In this document: piece by piece, positions 1-8,300 of the stretch | Position numbering within the stretch: the stretch's first letter is position 1 | Layout: every line of letters begins with the position of its first letter | From: a bacterium | GTDB taxonomy: Bacteria > Chloroflexota > Dormibacteria > UBA8260 > Bog-877 | Length of the DNA: 15,555 nucleotides | Direction of reading: 5' to 3' | Assembly: GCA_021791455.1 (NCBI GenBank) | Contig: JAJYWM010000093.1 | Coordinates: 1-15,555 of the forward strand | Translations under genes and position numbers: made by a program | Notes under the pieces: generated by a model | The model's database searches: none | Told to the model about the DNA's origin: nothing | The model's input: the letters and a program-made list of their open reading frames with translations, nothing else

Positions 1-348
1 GTGTCGGTGATCCCGCATGACCAGGTTGGATGCGACCCGATACAGCCAGGCGGAGTACGGCACCCCGCGCCATTCGAATTTCTCGATCTCGGCGTACGCG
101 CGCATGAAGGTGGTGGCGGTGACATCTTCAGCCCGCTCCCAACTTCCGGTCTGGTGATAGACATAGGCGTGGATGGCGTCGACATAGCGGTCATAGAGAG
201 TGGCGAACGCTCCCGGGTCGGTCTTCGCCGCCTCGACCAGCTGGCGCTCCTCCTCCAACTCCTCCTGTGTTCTGGCTCCCCTTTTAGGCGGCGAGGGCCC
301 TGGCCGAGCCCCCCCACCCAATGACGACAATTCCGGCAGACCCGCCAT
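1..348 (-). CDS. ECF-type sigma-70 factor, N-terminal part (gene runs off the left edge)
   Basis: Reading the minus strand from an ATG at 348 gives 116 codons still open at base 1. After about 45 residues of Pro/Gly/Glu-rich leader comes a sigma-70 region 2: a helix starting DPGAFATLYDRYVDAIHAYV, then the core-binding stretch WERAEDVTATTFMRAYAEI, then a promoter-melting segment with YSAWLYRVASNLVMRDHR. This is the usual layout of extracytoplasmic-function sigma factors, which direct RNA polymerase to a small stress regulon. Region 4 lies outside the window, so subgroup and partner anti-sigma factor cannot be told. The start is 2 nt after the kbl stop codon and has no clear ribosome site of its own, which suggests translational coupling to kbl and co-transcription with tdh-kbl. 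The exact start is uncertain because the first 45 residues are not conserved-looking. Confidence 0.85.
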   Translation of the reverse strand, partial: MAGLPELSSLGGGARPGPSPPKRGARTQEELEEERQLVEAAKTDPGAFATLYDRYVDAIHAYVYHQTGSWERAEDVTATTFMRAYAEIEKFEWRGVPYSAWLYRVASNLVMRDHRH

Positions 349-350
349 GG

Positions 351-1574
351 TTACGCCGGGCCCGCCCCGGTCGCCGTCGGCCGCAATTCCAGGTGGAGGG
401 CCAGGGCGGCGTCCGAGAACGCCTCCAGGGCCGCGTCCAGGTGTTCCCGAGTGTGGCTGGAGGTGACGATGGTGCGCACCCGCCCCTGATCCCGGGCTAC
501 GGTTGGAAATCCGATCCCCTGGGCGAACACCCCCCTTGCCCGAAGTTCATCGGACAGCGCCATGGCGACGCTGGCCGGGCCCACGATGACCGGTGTGATC
601 GGCGTCTCGCTACGACCACAGTCGAACCCAAGCTCGGTCAGGCCCGCCTTGAAGTAGCGGGCATTGTCCCAGAGCCGCTCCTGCCGCTCCGGCTCATCGT
701 CCATCACTTCCAGGGCCGCCAGGCACGCGGCGACGACCGCCGGCGGATGGGACGTCGAGAACAAGAACGGTCGACCTAGGTGGATCAGGGTGTCGCGCAA
801 GGCCTGTGAGCCGGCCGCGTACCCGCCCAGGACCCCGACCGCCTTGCTGAGGGTACCCACCTGGATGGCAACCCGACCCTCGAGCCCGAAATGGTCCACC
901 GAACCCCTGCCATGCCGTCCCAGGACTCCCGAGGCATGAGCGTCGTCAACCATCACCGCCGCTCCAAACGCCTCGCTGCGCTCCACGATCTGGGGCAGCG
1001 GGGCGATGTCGCCGTCCATGCTGAAGACGCCATCGGTGACCACCAGCACCCGTCGCCGCCCGTCGTCGCGAGCCTGCTCGAGACACCTCTCCAGCCCATC
1101 CAGGTCACGATGGGGGAAGACGTAGCGGCGAGCCTTGGTCAGCCTGATGCCATCGATGATGCTGGCGTGGTTGAGAGCGTCGCTGACAACCGCGTCCTGC
1201 TCTCCCAGCACTCCTCCCAGGACCGCCACATTGGCGGTGTAGCCGCTCTGCAGAGTGAGCGCCGCCGGAGTTCCCTTGAACCGTGCCAGCCGCGCCTCCA
1301 GCTCCTCGTGAATCGACTGCGTTCCCGCAATCGTGCGGACCGCACCGGATCCGGCACCCCACTTCCTCACCGCGTCAATGGCGGCCTGCTCCAGCCTGGG
1401 GTGGGTGTTCAGGCCAAGGTAGTTGTTGGAGGAGAGGTTGATGAGCCGGCGTCCATCTATGACCACCTCAGCATCCTGGGGGCTCTGCAGCACCGCAAGC
1501 GGCCGAAAGCGGCCCTCCTCCCTCAACAAATCGAGGTCCGCGCGCAGGCTGGTGTCCAAATCGATCATCGCCAT
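351..1574 (-). CDS. kbl: 2-amino-3-ketobutyrate CoA ligase (glycine C-acetyltransferase)
   Basis: This is a 407-aa PLP-dependent enzyme of the alpha-oxoamine synthase family, close to the usual family length of about 400. Visible family features are SSNNYLGL near residues 48-55, SDALNHASIIDG at 131-142 (the His stacks on PLP), VDDAHASGVLG at 209-219 (Asp binds the pyridine nitrogen), and the PLP Schiff-base lysine K244 in GTLSKAVG. Sequence alone does not separate Kbl from 8-amino-7-oxononanoate synthase (BioF). The preceding threonine dehydrogenase gene decides for Kbl, which cleaves 2-amino-3-ketobutyrate with CoA to glycine and acetyl-CoA in the cytoplasm. The ATG lies inside the last codons of tdh (10-nt overlap), with GGAGG at 1579-1583 four bases upstream. 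A second in-frame ATG two codons on has a better 10-nt spacing. The TAA stop is 2 nt before the sigma gene. Confidence 0.9.
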   Translation of the reverse strand: MAMIDLDTSLRADLDLLREEGRFRPLAVLQSPQDAEVVIDGRRLINLSSNNYLGLNTHPRLEQAAIDAVRKWGAGSGAVRTIAGTQSIHEELEARLARFKGTPAALTLQSGYTANVAVLGGVLGEQDAVVSDALNHASIIDGIRLTKARRYVFPHRDLDGLERCLEQARDDGRRRVLVVTDGVFSMDGDIAPLPQIVERSEAFGAAVMVDDAHASGVLGRHGRGSVDHFGLEGRVAIQVGTLSKAVGVLGGYAAGSQALRDTLIHLGRPFLFSTSHPPAVVAACLAALEVMDDEPERQERLWDNARYFKAGLTELGFDCGRSETPITPVIVGPASVAMALSDELRARGVFAQGIGFPTVARDQGRVRTIVTSSHTREHLDAALEAFSDAALALHLELRPTATGAGPA

Positions 1575-2611
1575 TCGCCCTCCGGAGGATAGAGAATTAC
1601 CTTGCCCACGGCCCCTGCCCGAGCCAGGTTCGCCGCCCTCTCGAATTCAAGTATCGGCACCCTGTCAGTCAGTATGGGCCTCACGTCCACAGCGCCCGAG
1701 CTGAGATAGGCGGAGGTTCTGTCCCACGTTTCAAACTGTCTGCGGCCCGTTACCCCAAACAGGGTAACCCCGCGCATGACCACCATCGTGGAGAGGTCGA
1801 TGCGCACATCCTCGTCCCCCAGGCCCAACAGGCTGACCCATCCTCCCGGCGATATCACGCTCAGGGCGGCGCCGATCAGCGCCGGGTGGCCGGACATCTC
1901 CAAGACCACATCTGCGGTCCCGCGGCACGCCCTGGTGAGCTCGGGCACCAGATCGGGAGCGCGCGAAGTGTCGACCAGGGCGTCCGCACCCATCTCCTCG
2001 GCGATCCTCAGACGGGCTGCGACTCGGTCCACCGCCACCACCCGGCTAGCCCCCTCTGCCTTGGCCACCCCGACTGCTGCAAGTCCAATCGGTCCGCACC
2101 CGGTCACGAGCACCACACGGTCCCTGAGCGGGCCCTGGGAGGCCGCGTGGACGGCGTTGCCCATGGGCTCCTGGAAAGCGATGACGGCGGGATCCAACCC
2201 AGCGGGCGCGGGCCGGCAATTGCGCCCTGGAAGCGCCACCAACTCGGCCCATGCGCCATCGGCATCGACTCCCAGGATGCGCGTCCGCTGACACACGTGG
2301 AAGTCTCCTCGCAGGCACTGGGGACAAGTGCCGCAGACTACGTGGGTTTCAACTCCCACCAGGTCTCCGACCGCCAGATCGTCAACCCCTTCACCCAGGG
2401 CCATGACCAGCCCGGCCATCTCATGGCCCATGACCCGTGGGGGATGGACTCGGGCGGAGGCCCAGGGATTCCAATCCAAGATGTGAAGGTCGGTGCCGCA
2501 GATACCCATCGCCACCGGCTTGAGCAGCGCCTCACCGGGGCCGGGCCGGGGATCAGGGACCTCCGCCAGCTCTGCCCCTCTTTGCGGATGCCGCTTTAGT
2601 ACTGCGCGCAA
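1565..2611 (-). CDS. tdh: L-threonine 3-dehydrogenase (zinc-dependent)
   Basis: This is a medium-chain zinc alcohol dehydrogenase of 348 aa from the chosen TTG start at 2611. It oxidises L-threonine to 2-amino-3-ketobutyrate with NAD+, feeding Kbl. Seen in order are the catalytic-zinc cysteine in ICGTDLHILDWN (C38; the CGTDxHIxxW motif is typical of Tdh), GHE at 62-64, a structural-zinc cluster C93/C96/C99/C107, and a Rossmann loop VTGCGPIGLAAVG at 169-181 followed by an acidic residue D195 as expected for NAD preference. The reading frame is open a further 45 codons upstream to an ATG at 2746. That leader is low-complexity and unlike the family, whereas TTG 2611 has GGAGG exactly 7 nt upstream and yields the family length of about 345. 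It is first in the tdh-kbl-sigma operon. Another zinc dehydrogenase specificity is possible but unlikely given Kbl next door. Confidence 0.9.
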   Translation of the reverse strand: MRAVLKRHPQRGAELAEVPDPRPGPGEALLKPVAMGICGTDLHILDWNPWASARVHPPRVMGHEMAGLVMALGEGVDDLAVGDLVGVETHVVCGTCPQCLRGDFHVCQRTRILGVDADGAWAELVALPGRNCRPAPAGLDPAVIAFQEPMGNAVHAASQGPLRDRVVLVTGCGPIGLAAVGVAKAEGASRVVAVDRVAARLRIAEEMGADALVDTSRAPDLVPELTRACRGTADVVLEMSGHPALIGAALSVISPGGWVSLLGLGDEDVRIDLSTMVVMRGVTLFGVTGRRQFETWDRTSAYLSSGAVDVRPILTDRVPILEFERAANLARAGAVGKVILYPPEGEWR

Positions 2612-2618
2612 CGCTCTG

Positions 2619-2623
2619 CCTCC
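2619..2623 (-). promoter_or_regulatory. Ribosome binding site fixing the tdh start
   Basis: Read on the minus strand this is GGAGG, 7 nt before the TTG codon at 2611-2609. It is the only good Shine-Dalgarno site near the conserved start of Tdh. It argues against the longer start at 2746. Confidence 0.7.
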
Positions 2624-2877
2624 ATGGCGGTTTTGTGCGATCGAAGCCGCACTCCAATGATGCGACTCCGCATCCTCCCCCATCATGGGAGCATCGCGTC
2701 TCCCGGCGTCAGGGCGACCGCCCCATGAGCCTCGGAAGCCAGTCACAGCGATCAGAGCGAAGGAGATCCCCGAGGATCCGGCAGCAAGTCGGCGCAGTGG
2801 GCGTGGCCGGGTCGATCCCTCTCCGAGGTGTGGTCCAGGCAGGCGGCGGCAGGGGCTTGGGGGCAGGTGGCGGCTTT

Positions 2878-2920
2878 GATATCCCCCGATCCCTACCCCT
2901 CAGAGCAAAGATCGGATATC
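2878..2920. repeat. Imperfect inverted repeat, possible operator upstream of the RAM-domain gene
   Basis: The left arm GATATCCCCCGATC (2878-2891) and right arm GATCGGATATC (2910-2920) are inverted copies of each other, apart from three extra C residues in the left arm. The repeat ends 54 nt before the ATG at 2975, where an operator or leader hairpin would sit. Chance cannot be excluded for arms of this size, and a regulatory role is inference. Confidence 0.35.
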
Positions 2921-2974
2921 TTGGCCAGCGACGCGTTCGTTCGGACGCGGGAGAATCGAAGAGGAGGGAGCAGA

Positions 2975-3205
2975 ATGGTTCGGGCCTACATCCTCATGAC
3001 CCTGGAACCGGGCAAGGCGATGGACGTCGTGCAGCGCTTGCGCAGAGAGGCGGGAGTGCTCCAGGTGGATGCGATCACGGGGGAATACGACGCCATCGCC
3101 CAGATCCAGGCTGACGACGTGAAGGGCATCGGCACCCTGATCGTGGACCGGATCCAGAGCTTCAGCGGGGTGTCGCGCACCATCACCTGCCTCGCTGTGG
3201 AGTGA
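2975..3205 (+). CDS. Stand-alone Lrp/AsnC-type ligand-binding (RAM) domain protein
   Basis: This 76-aa protein consists only of the C-terminal effector-binding half of Lrp/AsnC regulators (the RAM domain, an alpha/beta ferredoxin-like fold). The family pattern is visible: a first strand AYILMTLEPGK, a helix, then VLQVDAITGEYDAIAQIQADD (the GxYD turn is the hallmark), a second helix and a final strand SRTITCLAV. There is no helix-turn-helix. The frame is open upstream to 2828, but that part is low-complexity; the ATG at 2975 has AGGAGG at 2962-2967 with 7-nt spacing, which settles the start. Known stand-alone RAM proteins bind amino acids or modify the assembly of full-length Lrp homologues. 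It sits divergently beside tdh-kbl, and Lrp regulates tdh in E. coli, so sensing of threonine, glycine or leucine is a reasonable but unproven role. Its last 23 bases overlap the 3' end of the convergent toxin gene. Confidence 0.85.
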   Translation: MVRAYILMTLEPGKAMDVVQRLRREAGVLQVDAITGEYDAIAQIQADDVKGIGTLIVDRIQSFSGVSRTITCLAVE

Positions 3206-3659
3206 GGCGGGCGCGGCTGGCGACAAGGGCCGGAGCAGTAATCGAGCTTTCTGGCATCGAGGGCTCGACCACCAGCAGGTCTCTGAAATAGGCCCGGTAG
3301 AACCCTCGGTCGCGGGTGAGTAGCCGGTCGGCGCGGTCCATGGCATGCGCGCCGACGAGAAAGTCCGGGGCCAAGCGGATCCGTTCGCCGCCGTTGCGCT
3401 GGTAAGCCCGAAAGATCCGGGATGCCTGGAGTGCCGCTCGCTCCGAGGTCGGCTCATACTCGACGCCCAGCCTGGCCAGAACCCGACGGGCCTCGCCAAC
3501 GGTCGGGAAGAGACCGGCGACCTCGCCGTACACCACGTCGCACGCGACCACCGGGCCCCGCTTTAGGCTGGACTGCAGCGCGGCCCACGATTCGCTGCCG
3601 TTGGCAGGATCGGGGCTCAGGATGTCGATCAGGATGTTGGAGTCAACCGCCGTCCTCAA
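3183..3659 (-). CDS. PIN-domain ribonuclease toxin, VapC-like
   Basis: This 158-aa protein begins AVDSNILIDIL, the classical PIN-domain opening. The metal-binding acidic residues are all present: D6, E46 (in VVYGEV), D99 (in LAPDFLVGAHA) and D117 (in LLTRDRGFY). VapC toxins cleave tRNA or rRNA with Mg2+/Mn2+ and are held inactive by a partner antitoxin. It starts at TTG 3659, overlapping the stop codon of the small upstream gene (TTGA overlap), which is the standard antitoxin-toxin arrangement. No clear separate ribosome site precedes the TTG, in keeping with translational coupling. The PIN fold should end near residue 133; the 20-odd residues after it look unstructured and run 23 bases into the oppositely oriented RAM-domain gene. 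The specific RNA target cannot be read from the sequence. Confidence 0.87.
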   Translation of the reverse strand: MRTAVDSNILIDILSPDPANGSESWAALQSSLKRGPVVACDVVYGEVAGLFPTVGEARRVLARLGVEYEPTSERAALQASRIFRAYQRNGGERIRLAPDFLVGAHAMDRADRLLTRDRGFYRAYFRDLLVVEPSMPESSITAPALVASRARLTPQRGR

Positions 3660-3847
3660 AGGTGGTCAACCGGTCCGCGGAGCTGCTCCATCAGGGGGTC
3701 TGTCGAGATCCCCCATCCCAGGTACCCGTACACGGATCGCTCGAGGGTGGCCGAGGACTCCTCCATCTTATGCCCGCCTACCCCTCCGCCCCGAGAAGCC
3801 GGATTCGGGCCTTTCGGTCGTGTCCAGCGCTGCTCAGATTCGTCCAT
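3656..3847 (-). CDS. Putative antitoxin partner of the PIN toxin
   Basis: This small 63-aa ORF lies immediately upstream of the PIN toxin, and its TGA overlaps the toxin's TTG start. The ATG at 3847 has GAGG five bases upstream; an internal ATG at 3766 (residue 28) is an alternative start. I do not recognise a DNA-binding fold with confidence. The C-terminal stretch STDPLMEQLRG resembles the short STDEIMxxxRG-like tail by which many VapB-type antitoxins contact the PIN active site. The N-terminal 27 residues are Gly/Pro/Lys-rich and may be disordered. Assignment rests mainly on position, size and overlap. It could instead be a truncated antitoxin that lost its DNA-binding part, since canonical VapB proteins are usually 70-90 aa with a recognisable AbrB or ribbon-helix-helix domain. 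Confidence 0.6.
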   Translation of the reverse strand: MDESEQRWTRPKGPNPASRGGGVGGHKMEESSATLERSVYGYLGWGISTDPLMEQLRGPVDHL

Positions 3848-3881
3848 ATCACCCTCGTCGTGGCGGCAAAGGCCGCGGCTG

Positions 3882-3908
3882 AAAAAGGGAGAGCCATCGC
3901 TGCTCTCC
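3882..3908 (-). terminator. Intrinsic terminator of the 2-oxoglutarate dehydrogenase operon
   Basis: On the minus strand a 7-bp stem GGAGAGC / GCTCTCC with a 7-nt loop is followed, after one C, by TTTTT. It lies about 40 nt beyond the lpdA stop codon and just upstream of the antitoxin gene, so it separates the two minus-strand units. Confidence 0.75.
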
Positions 3909-3946
3909 GGGACATCAGTCCGGCCACGGGATCAAGGACGGCCGCG

Positions 3947-5317
3947 TCAGCTCAGGTAGGGGGCAACTCCATGGCCCTGCTGGGCTGCATCCATGACGAC
4001 CTCGCTTACGGTTGGGTGAGCGTGTATCACGTCTCCCAGCTCCGCCATGGTGAAGCCGTCGCTGATCGCGACACCCACCTCGTGGATCAACTCAACCGCA
4101 TGCGGCCCCATGATCGTGGCCCCCAGCAGGCGGTCATCCTGGGCGTCGGCTACCAGCTGAACATAGCCTTCCGGCTCGCCCTCCGCCAACGCCTTGGCCT
4201 CACCCACGAAGCGTGCCTGGCCAATCTTCACCTCGTGGCCGGCTTCCCTGGCGAGATCGGCGTGCAGCCCGACAGTGGCAATCTCGGGGCTGGTGAAGAT
4301 GCAGTTCGGCACCACGGTGCGATCCATAGGCCGTCGCAACTGCGGATCAAGGGCATTCTCGGCAGCCCTGGCCGCCTCGGCGCTGGCCAGATGCGCAAGC
4401 TGGAGACCGCCTATGCAATCCCCGGCTGCCCAGATCGACTCGTTGCCGGTCCTGAGGAATTCATCCACCTCAAGGTGGCCCCGGGCATCTATCGTCACGC
4501 CGGCCTCCTCCAGCCCGATTGACAGGGTCTGGGGTGTCCGGCCCACCGCGACCAGCAGTGTGCTGGCTTCCAGATCGGTCCCATCGGAGAGCGTGGCCGT
4601 GATGGACTCCTCGCCATAGTCCACCTTCTCCACCATGCTTTCCAGGTGGACCCGGACTCCGTGGCCCTCCAGGAGCCGCTGAAACTGCTGGGCTGTGCGC
4701 CGGTCGACGCCCGCCAGCAGCTGAGGCAGCATCTCCACAACGGTGACCTGCGAACCGAGGGGCGCGAAGAGGCTCGCAAACTCGCAGCCGATCACTCCAC
4801 CACCGATGATCAATAGCCTCTTGGGAATCTCCTTCAGGGTCCAGACACCGTCGGAGGTGATCACGCGGGGATGGGACATATCGATGCCGGGCAGGCCGGA
4901 CGGCTCGGTCCCCACACACACGATGAGGTGGTCGTAAGGATAGCCGACGCCGCCAGCCACCACGGCGCCCCCGTCCAGACGGCCCTGCTCTTGAACCACC
5001 TTGACCTTCTTGCGTCTGCAGGCCGCCTCAACCCCCTGACGCATCTTGAGCACGATCTCATCCTTGCGCTCCTGCATCCTGGGAAAGTCGAAGGTCAGCC
5101 CATCCACCATGAGTCCGAATTCATGGGCGCGCTGGATCTTGCTCGCCAGCGCGGATATCGCGAGCAGGGCCTTGCTAGGAACACAGCCGCGGTTGAGGCA
5201 GGTGCCGCCCAACTCGCGGCGCTCGACGAGCACTACATCCGCTCCCATCTGAGCTGCGCGCAGAGCGGCCACATCGCCAGCTGGCCCCCCTCCTAGGACT
5301 ACGACCCTTTGGGCCAT
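3947..5317 (-). CDS. lpdA: Dihydrolipoyl dehydrogenase (E3 of 2-oxo-acid dehydrogenase complexes)
   Basis: This 456-aa FAD-dependent disulfide oxidoreductase is normal in length for the family. It has the FAD-binding loop VVVLGGGPAGDVAA at 5-18, the redox-active disulfide GGTCLNRGCVPSK with C40 and C45, the NAD-binding loop IIGGGVIGCEFASLF at 170-184, a second FAD motif WAAGDCIGG at 296-304, and the C-terminal catalytic HAHPTVSE (H434, E439). The HPTxSE ending separates Lpd from mercuric or glutathione reductases. It reoxidises dihydrolipoyl groups and passes electrons to NAD+ in the cytoplasm. Its ATG shares one base with the TGA of the upstream E2-E1 fusion (TGATG) and has GGAGG 7 nt upstream, so the two are almost certainly translated together. 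Here the lipoyl substrate domains are carried by that fusion partner itself. It may also serve pyruvate dehydrogenase. Confidence 0.93.
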   Translation of the reverse strand: MAQRVVVLGGGPAGDVAALRAAQMGADVVLVERRELGGTCLNRGCVPSKALLAISALASKIQRAHEFGLMVDGLTFDFPRMQERKDEIVLKMRQGVEAACRRKKVKVVQEQGRLDGGAVVAGGVGYPYDHLIVCVGTEPSGLPGIDMSHPRVITSDGVWTLKEIPKRLLIIGGGVIGCEFASLFAPLGSQVTVVEMLPQLLAGVDRRTAQQFQRLLEGHGVRVHLESMVEKVDYGEESITATLSDGTDLEASTLLVAVGRTPQTLSIGLEEAGVTIDARGHLEVDEFLRTGNESIWAAGDCIGGLQLAHLASAEAARAAENALDPQLRRPMDRTVVPNCIFTSPEIATVGLHADLAREAGHEVKIGQARFVGEAKALAEGEPEGYVQLVADAQDDRLLGATIMGPHAVELIHEVGVAISDGFTMAELGDVIHAHPTVSEVVMDAAQQGHGVAPYLS

Positions 5318-8300
5318 CAGGCATCCTCCTTCCCGGGGGCCGCGAGAGCACCCAGTACCGCCTCTCTGACCAGCCGTTCCTGCTCAACCAAGTGGGCGCT
5401 CATCGAGCCCTCGGAGGGAGAGGCCTGAGCGCGACGCCCAACGTAGTCCAACCGGAGTCCGACGGGCAGCAGTGCTTGCAGTCGAGGAGCGACGTAGCTG
5501 AAAGCGCCCATGTTCTTGGGCTCCTCCTGGACCCAGGCCACCGAGCTGAGATCGCGGTACTGCGACAGCACCTGGGCGATCGCGGTGGCAGCGAACGGAT
5601 ACAGGAGCTCGAGACGCACCACGGTCACGTCCTTGGCTCCGTCCTTGTCCCTCCTCGCCATCAATTCGTGGGCCACTTTGCCGGTGGCAAGCAGCAGCCT
5701 CTTGGTGGCTGCTGGTGTGGGCCCCGCGGGATCCATCAACACCGGCTCGAACGATCCCGTCGCCAGCTCGTCGGCCGAGGCCGTTGCCGCCTGCAACCGC
5801 AGCCCGCTCTTGGGGGTGAACACGATAAGCGGCCGGCGCTCAGGCGCCAGCGCCTGCAATCGCAGCAGATGGAAGTACTGGGCCGCGGTCGAGGGGTAAG
5901 CGACCCGGATGTTGCCCTCCGCCGCCAACTCCAAGAAGCGCTCAATGCGTGCGCTGGAATGCTCGGGACCGCTGCCCTCGTAGCCGTGAGGAAGCAGAAG
6001 CGTGAGGCGGGACTCCTGATCCCACTTGGCCTGCCCGGCTGCCACGAACTGGTCGATGACGACCTGAGCATTGTTGAAGAAATCTCCATACTGCGCTTCC
6101 CACAGCACGAGCGCCTCGGGCTTGGTCACACCGAATCCGTACTCGAAGCCCATGGCCGCCACCTCTGAGAGGGGACTGTTGTGGACCTCGAATGTGGCCC
6201 GAGCATCGGCCAGGTGCTGGATGGGGGCCCAGGCAGAGCCCGTCGCCACGTCGTGCAGCACTAGGTGGCGCTGACTGAACGTGCCCCGTTCGGTGTCCTG
6301 TCCGGTGAGGCGGATGGCCACCCCCTCTGTGATCAGGCTGGCGAAGGCGAGCGCCTCGGCCTGGGCCCAGAGGACCCTTCCGGGGGGCTCGAAGGCCAGG
6401 GGCCTTTGGGCGAAGAACCGGTTCAACTTGGGGTTGAGCTGAAAACCTTCGGGTACCAGCCCCAACTCCCGATCGAGTTCCGCGAGACGTCCGACAGACA
6501 CTGCGGTCGGAGTCGTCGGCAGACCCTCGGGCTCGGACATCGTGCCCGCGGGTTGAGCCGCCGCCGCGAGGTCCGCCCTTTGGGCTACCGCCCTGGCATG
6601 GGCATCCGCCATCTCCTGGTAGCAGGAAGCCTGCTCCTGCTCAACGTCCGTTTCGCTGACCACCCCCTGCTCGACCAGCTGCTTCCCGTACACCTGTACC
6701 GGGGTGGGGTGGCTACGGATCTTGGCCATCATGAGTGGCTGGGTGTAGGCCGGCTCATCTCCCTCGTTGTGGCCCAGGCGCCGATATCCAATGAGATCGA
6801 TCAGAACGTCGCGTTCGAACGTGGCCCGATAGGCGACGGCCAACCTAACCGCCGCCAAACAGGCCTCCACATCATCGCCATTCACGTGGACGATGGGGAT
6901 GTCGTACCCCTTGGCTACGTCGCTGGCGTAGCGCGTCGAGCGCCCCTCGTCGGGAAGCGTCGTGAACCCGATCTGGTTGTTGGCGATGATGTGGATCGTG
7001 CCTCCGACCCGGTAACCCTCAAGGCTCTGCAGGTTGAGGGTCTCGGTGACGACCCCCTGGCCGGTGAAGGCAGCATCGCCGTGGATCAGGACAGGTATGG
7101 CGGCCCGGGTGTCCTGAGAGATGACGGTGGTTTTGTCCTTCGTCTGCCGCGCCCTGGTCCTTCCTTCGACCACCGCGTTGACAACCTCAAGATGGCTCGG
7201 ATTGTGGGTGAGCACGACCCCCACCTCTCGGTTGTCGCGAGTTCGAGCCACACCCTCGGCACCGTAGTGGTACTTCACGTCCCCGGTAGAGGCGCCACCG
7301 AGGTACGCACCGCTCTCAAACTCAGCGATGATGTCCTCTAGGCTCCTTCCCACGATCCGGGCCGTTACGTTGAGGCGGCCCCGGTGAGCCATGCCCAAGA
7401 CCACCTCCCTGGTGCCGTCGCGTGCGAGCAATTCGATCAGGTGCTCCAGCATCGGCACGAGGGCATCAACCCCCTCGATCGAGAATGTGTGCTGACCCAG
7501 ATAGGTCTTGCGCAGGAAGCGCTCGAAGGCGTCGACCTGCGCCAATCGATGCAGCAACTGCCGCTGCTCGTCGGCCGTCAGCTTCGCCAGATTGGCACCG
7601 GACTCAATCTGGCTGCGCAACCAGGTCCGCTGCTCGTGACTGCTGATGTGCTCTATCTCGTAGGCCAAGGTCCCGCAGTAGGTCTGCCGCATCTGGGGCA
7701 GGGCCTCTGCCAAGGTGGCCCCCCTGACGGCTACCCGCAGCATCTCAGCTGGGATCCGCGCCATCAGGGACTGGTTGAGACCCACAGTGGATGGTTCGAG
7801 CGATGGGTCGCCGGGCGGCTCGGAACCGAGCGGGTCGAGGCGAGCGGCCAGATGGCCGTGGGTTCGGTAGGCCTTGACCAGCGACATGCCTGCGGCTACG
7901 GCCCACATCAACTCCTGGCTGGGAGCGGAGCCCGAACCGGTGGAGAGCGGCAGGCGCCGGGCGGGAGCACTCAGGTCAAGAGCCGGCAGATCCAGTTGCA
8001 GGCTCCCGAACACGTCCTCATACAGTTGGCCGTCCCCCGCCAGCAAACGCTCGAGCTTCTGCAGCAGCATCCCCGACTCCAGCCCCTGGACCAGACGATG
8101 GTCATAGGTGCTGGTGACCGTCATCACGGGCTGGACCCCCAAGGCTGCGGCATCGTCACGCGACATCGTCCCAAAGCCGGGGGGCAGACCAATCGCCCCC
8201 ACCGCGACGATCGCTGACTGGCCAGCCATCAGGCGGGGCACCGAGGCCACGGTCCCCACCCCACCGGGGTTGGTCAGGGTGATGGTGGCACCGGCCAGGT

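Larger units (their letters stand above)
2612..2974. other. Gene-free divergent spacer between tdh (minus) and the RAM-domain gene (plus)
   Basis: About 360 bases carry no convincing gene on either strand. Open frames crossing the spacer encode low-complexity Arg/Gly/Pro-rich peptides with no ribosome site. The spacer must hold the promoters of both flanking transcription units, but I could not identify convincing -35/-10 pairs. It contains an imperfect inverted repeat at 2878-2920, listed separately. Confidence 0.6.

Noticed and set aside
351..1574. 8-amino-7-oxononanoate synthase (bioF) instead of kbl
   Set aside because: The families are hard to separate by motif, but the overlapping tdh gene upstream and absence of biotin genes favour kbl.
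2612..2746. 45-residue N-terminal extension of threonine dehydrogenase
   Set aside because: The extension is unlike the family, while TTG 2611 has a well-placed GGAGG and gives the usual protein length.
3422..4522. 366-aa plus-strand open frame
   Set aside because: It is the shadow of the PIN toxin, antitoxin and lpdA genes on the minus strand, with no family motif and no ribosome site.
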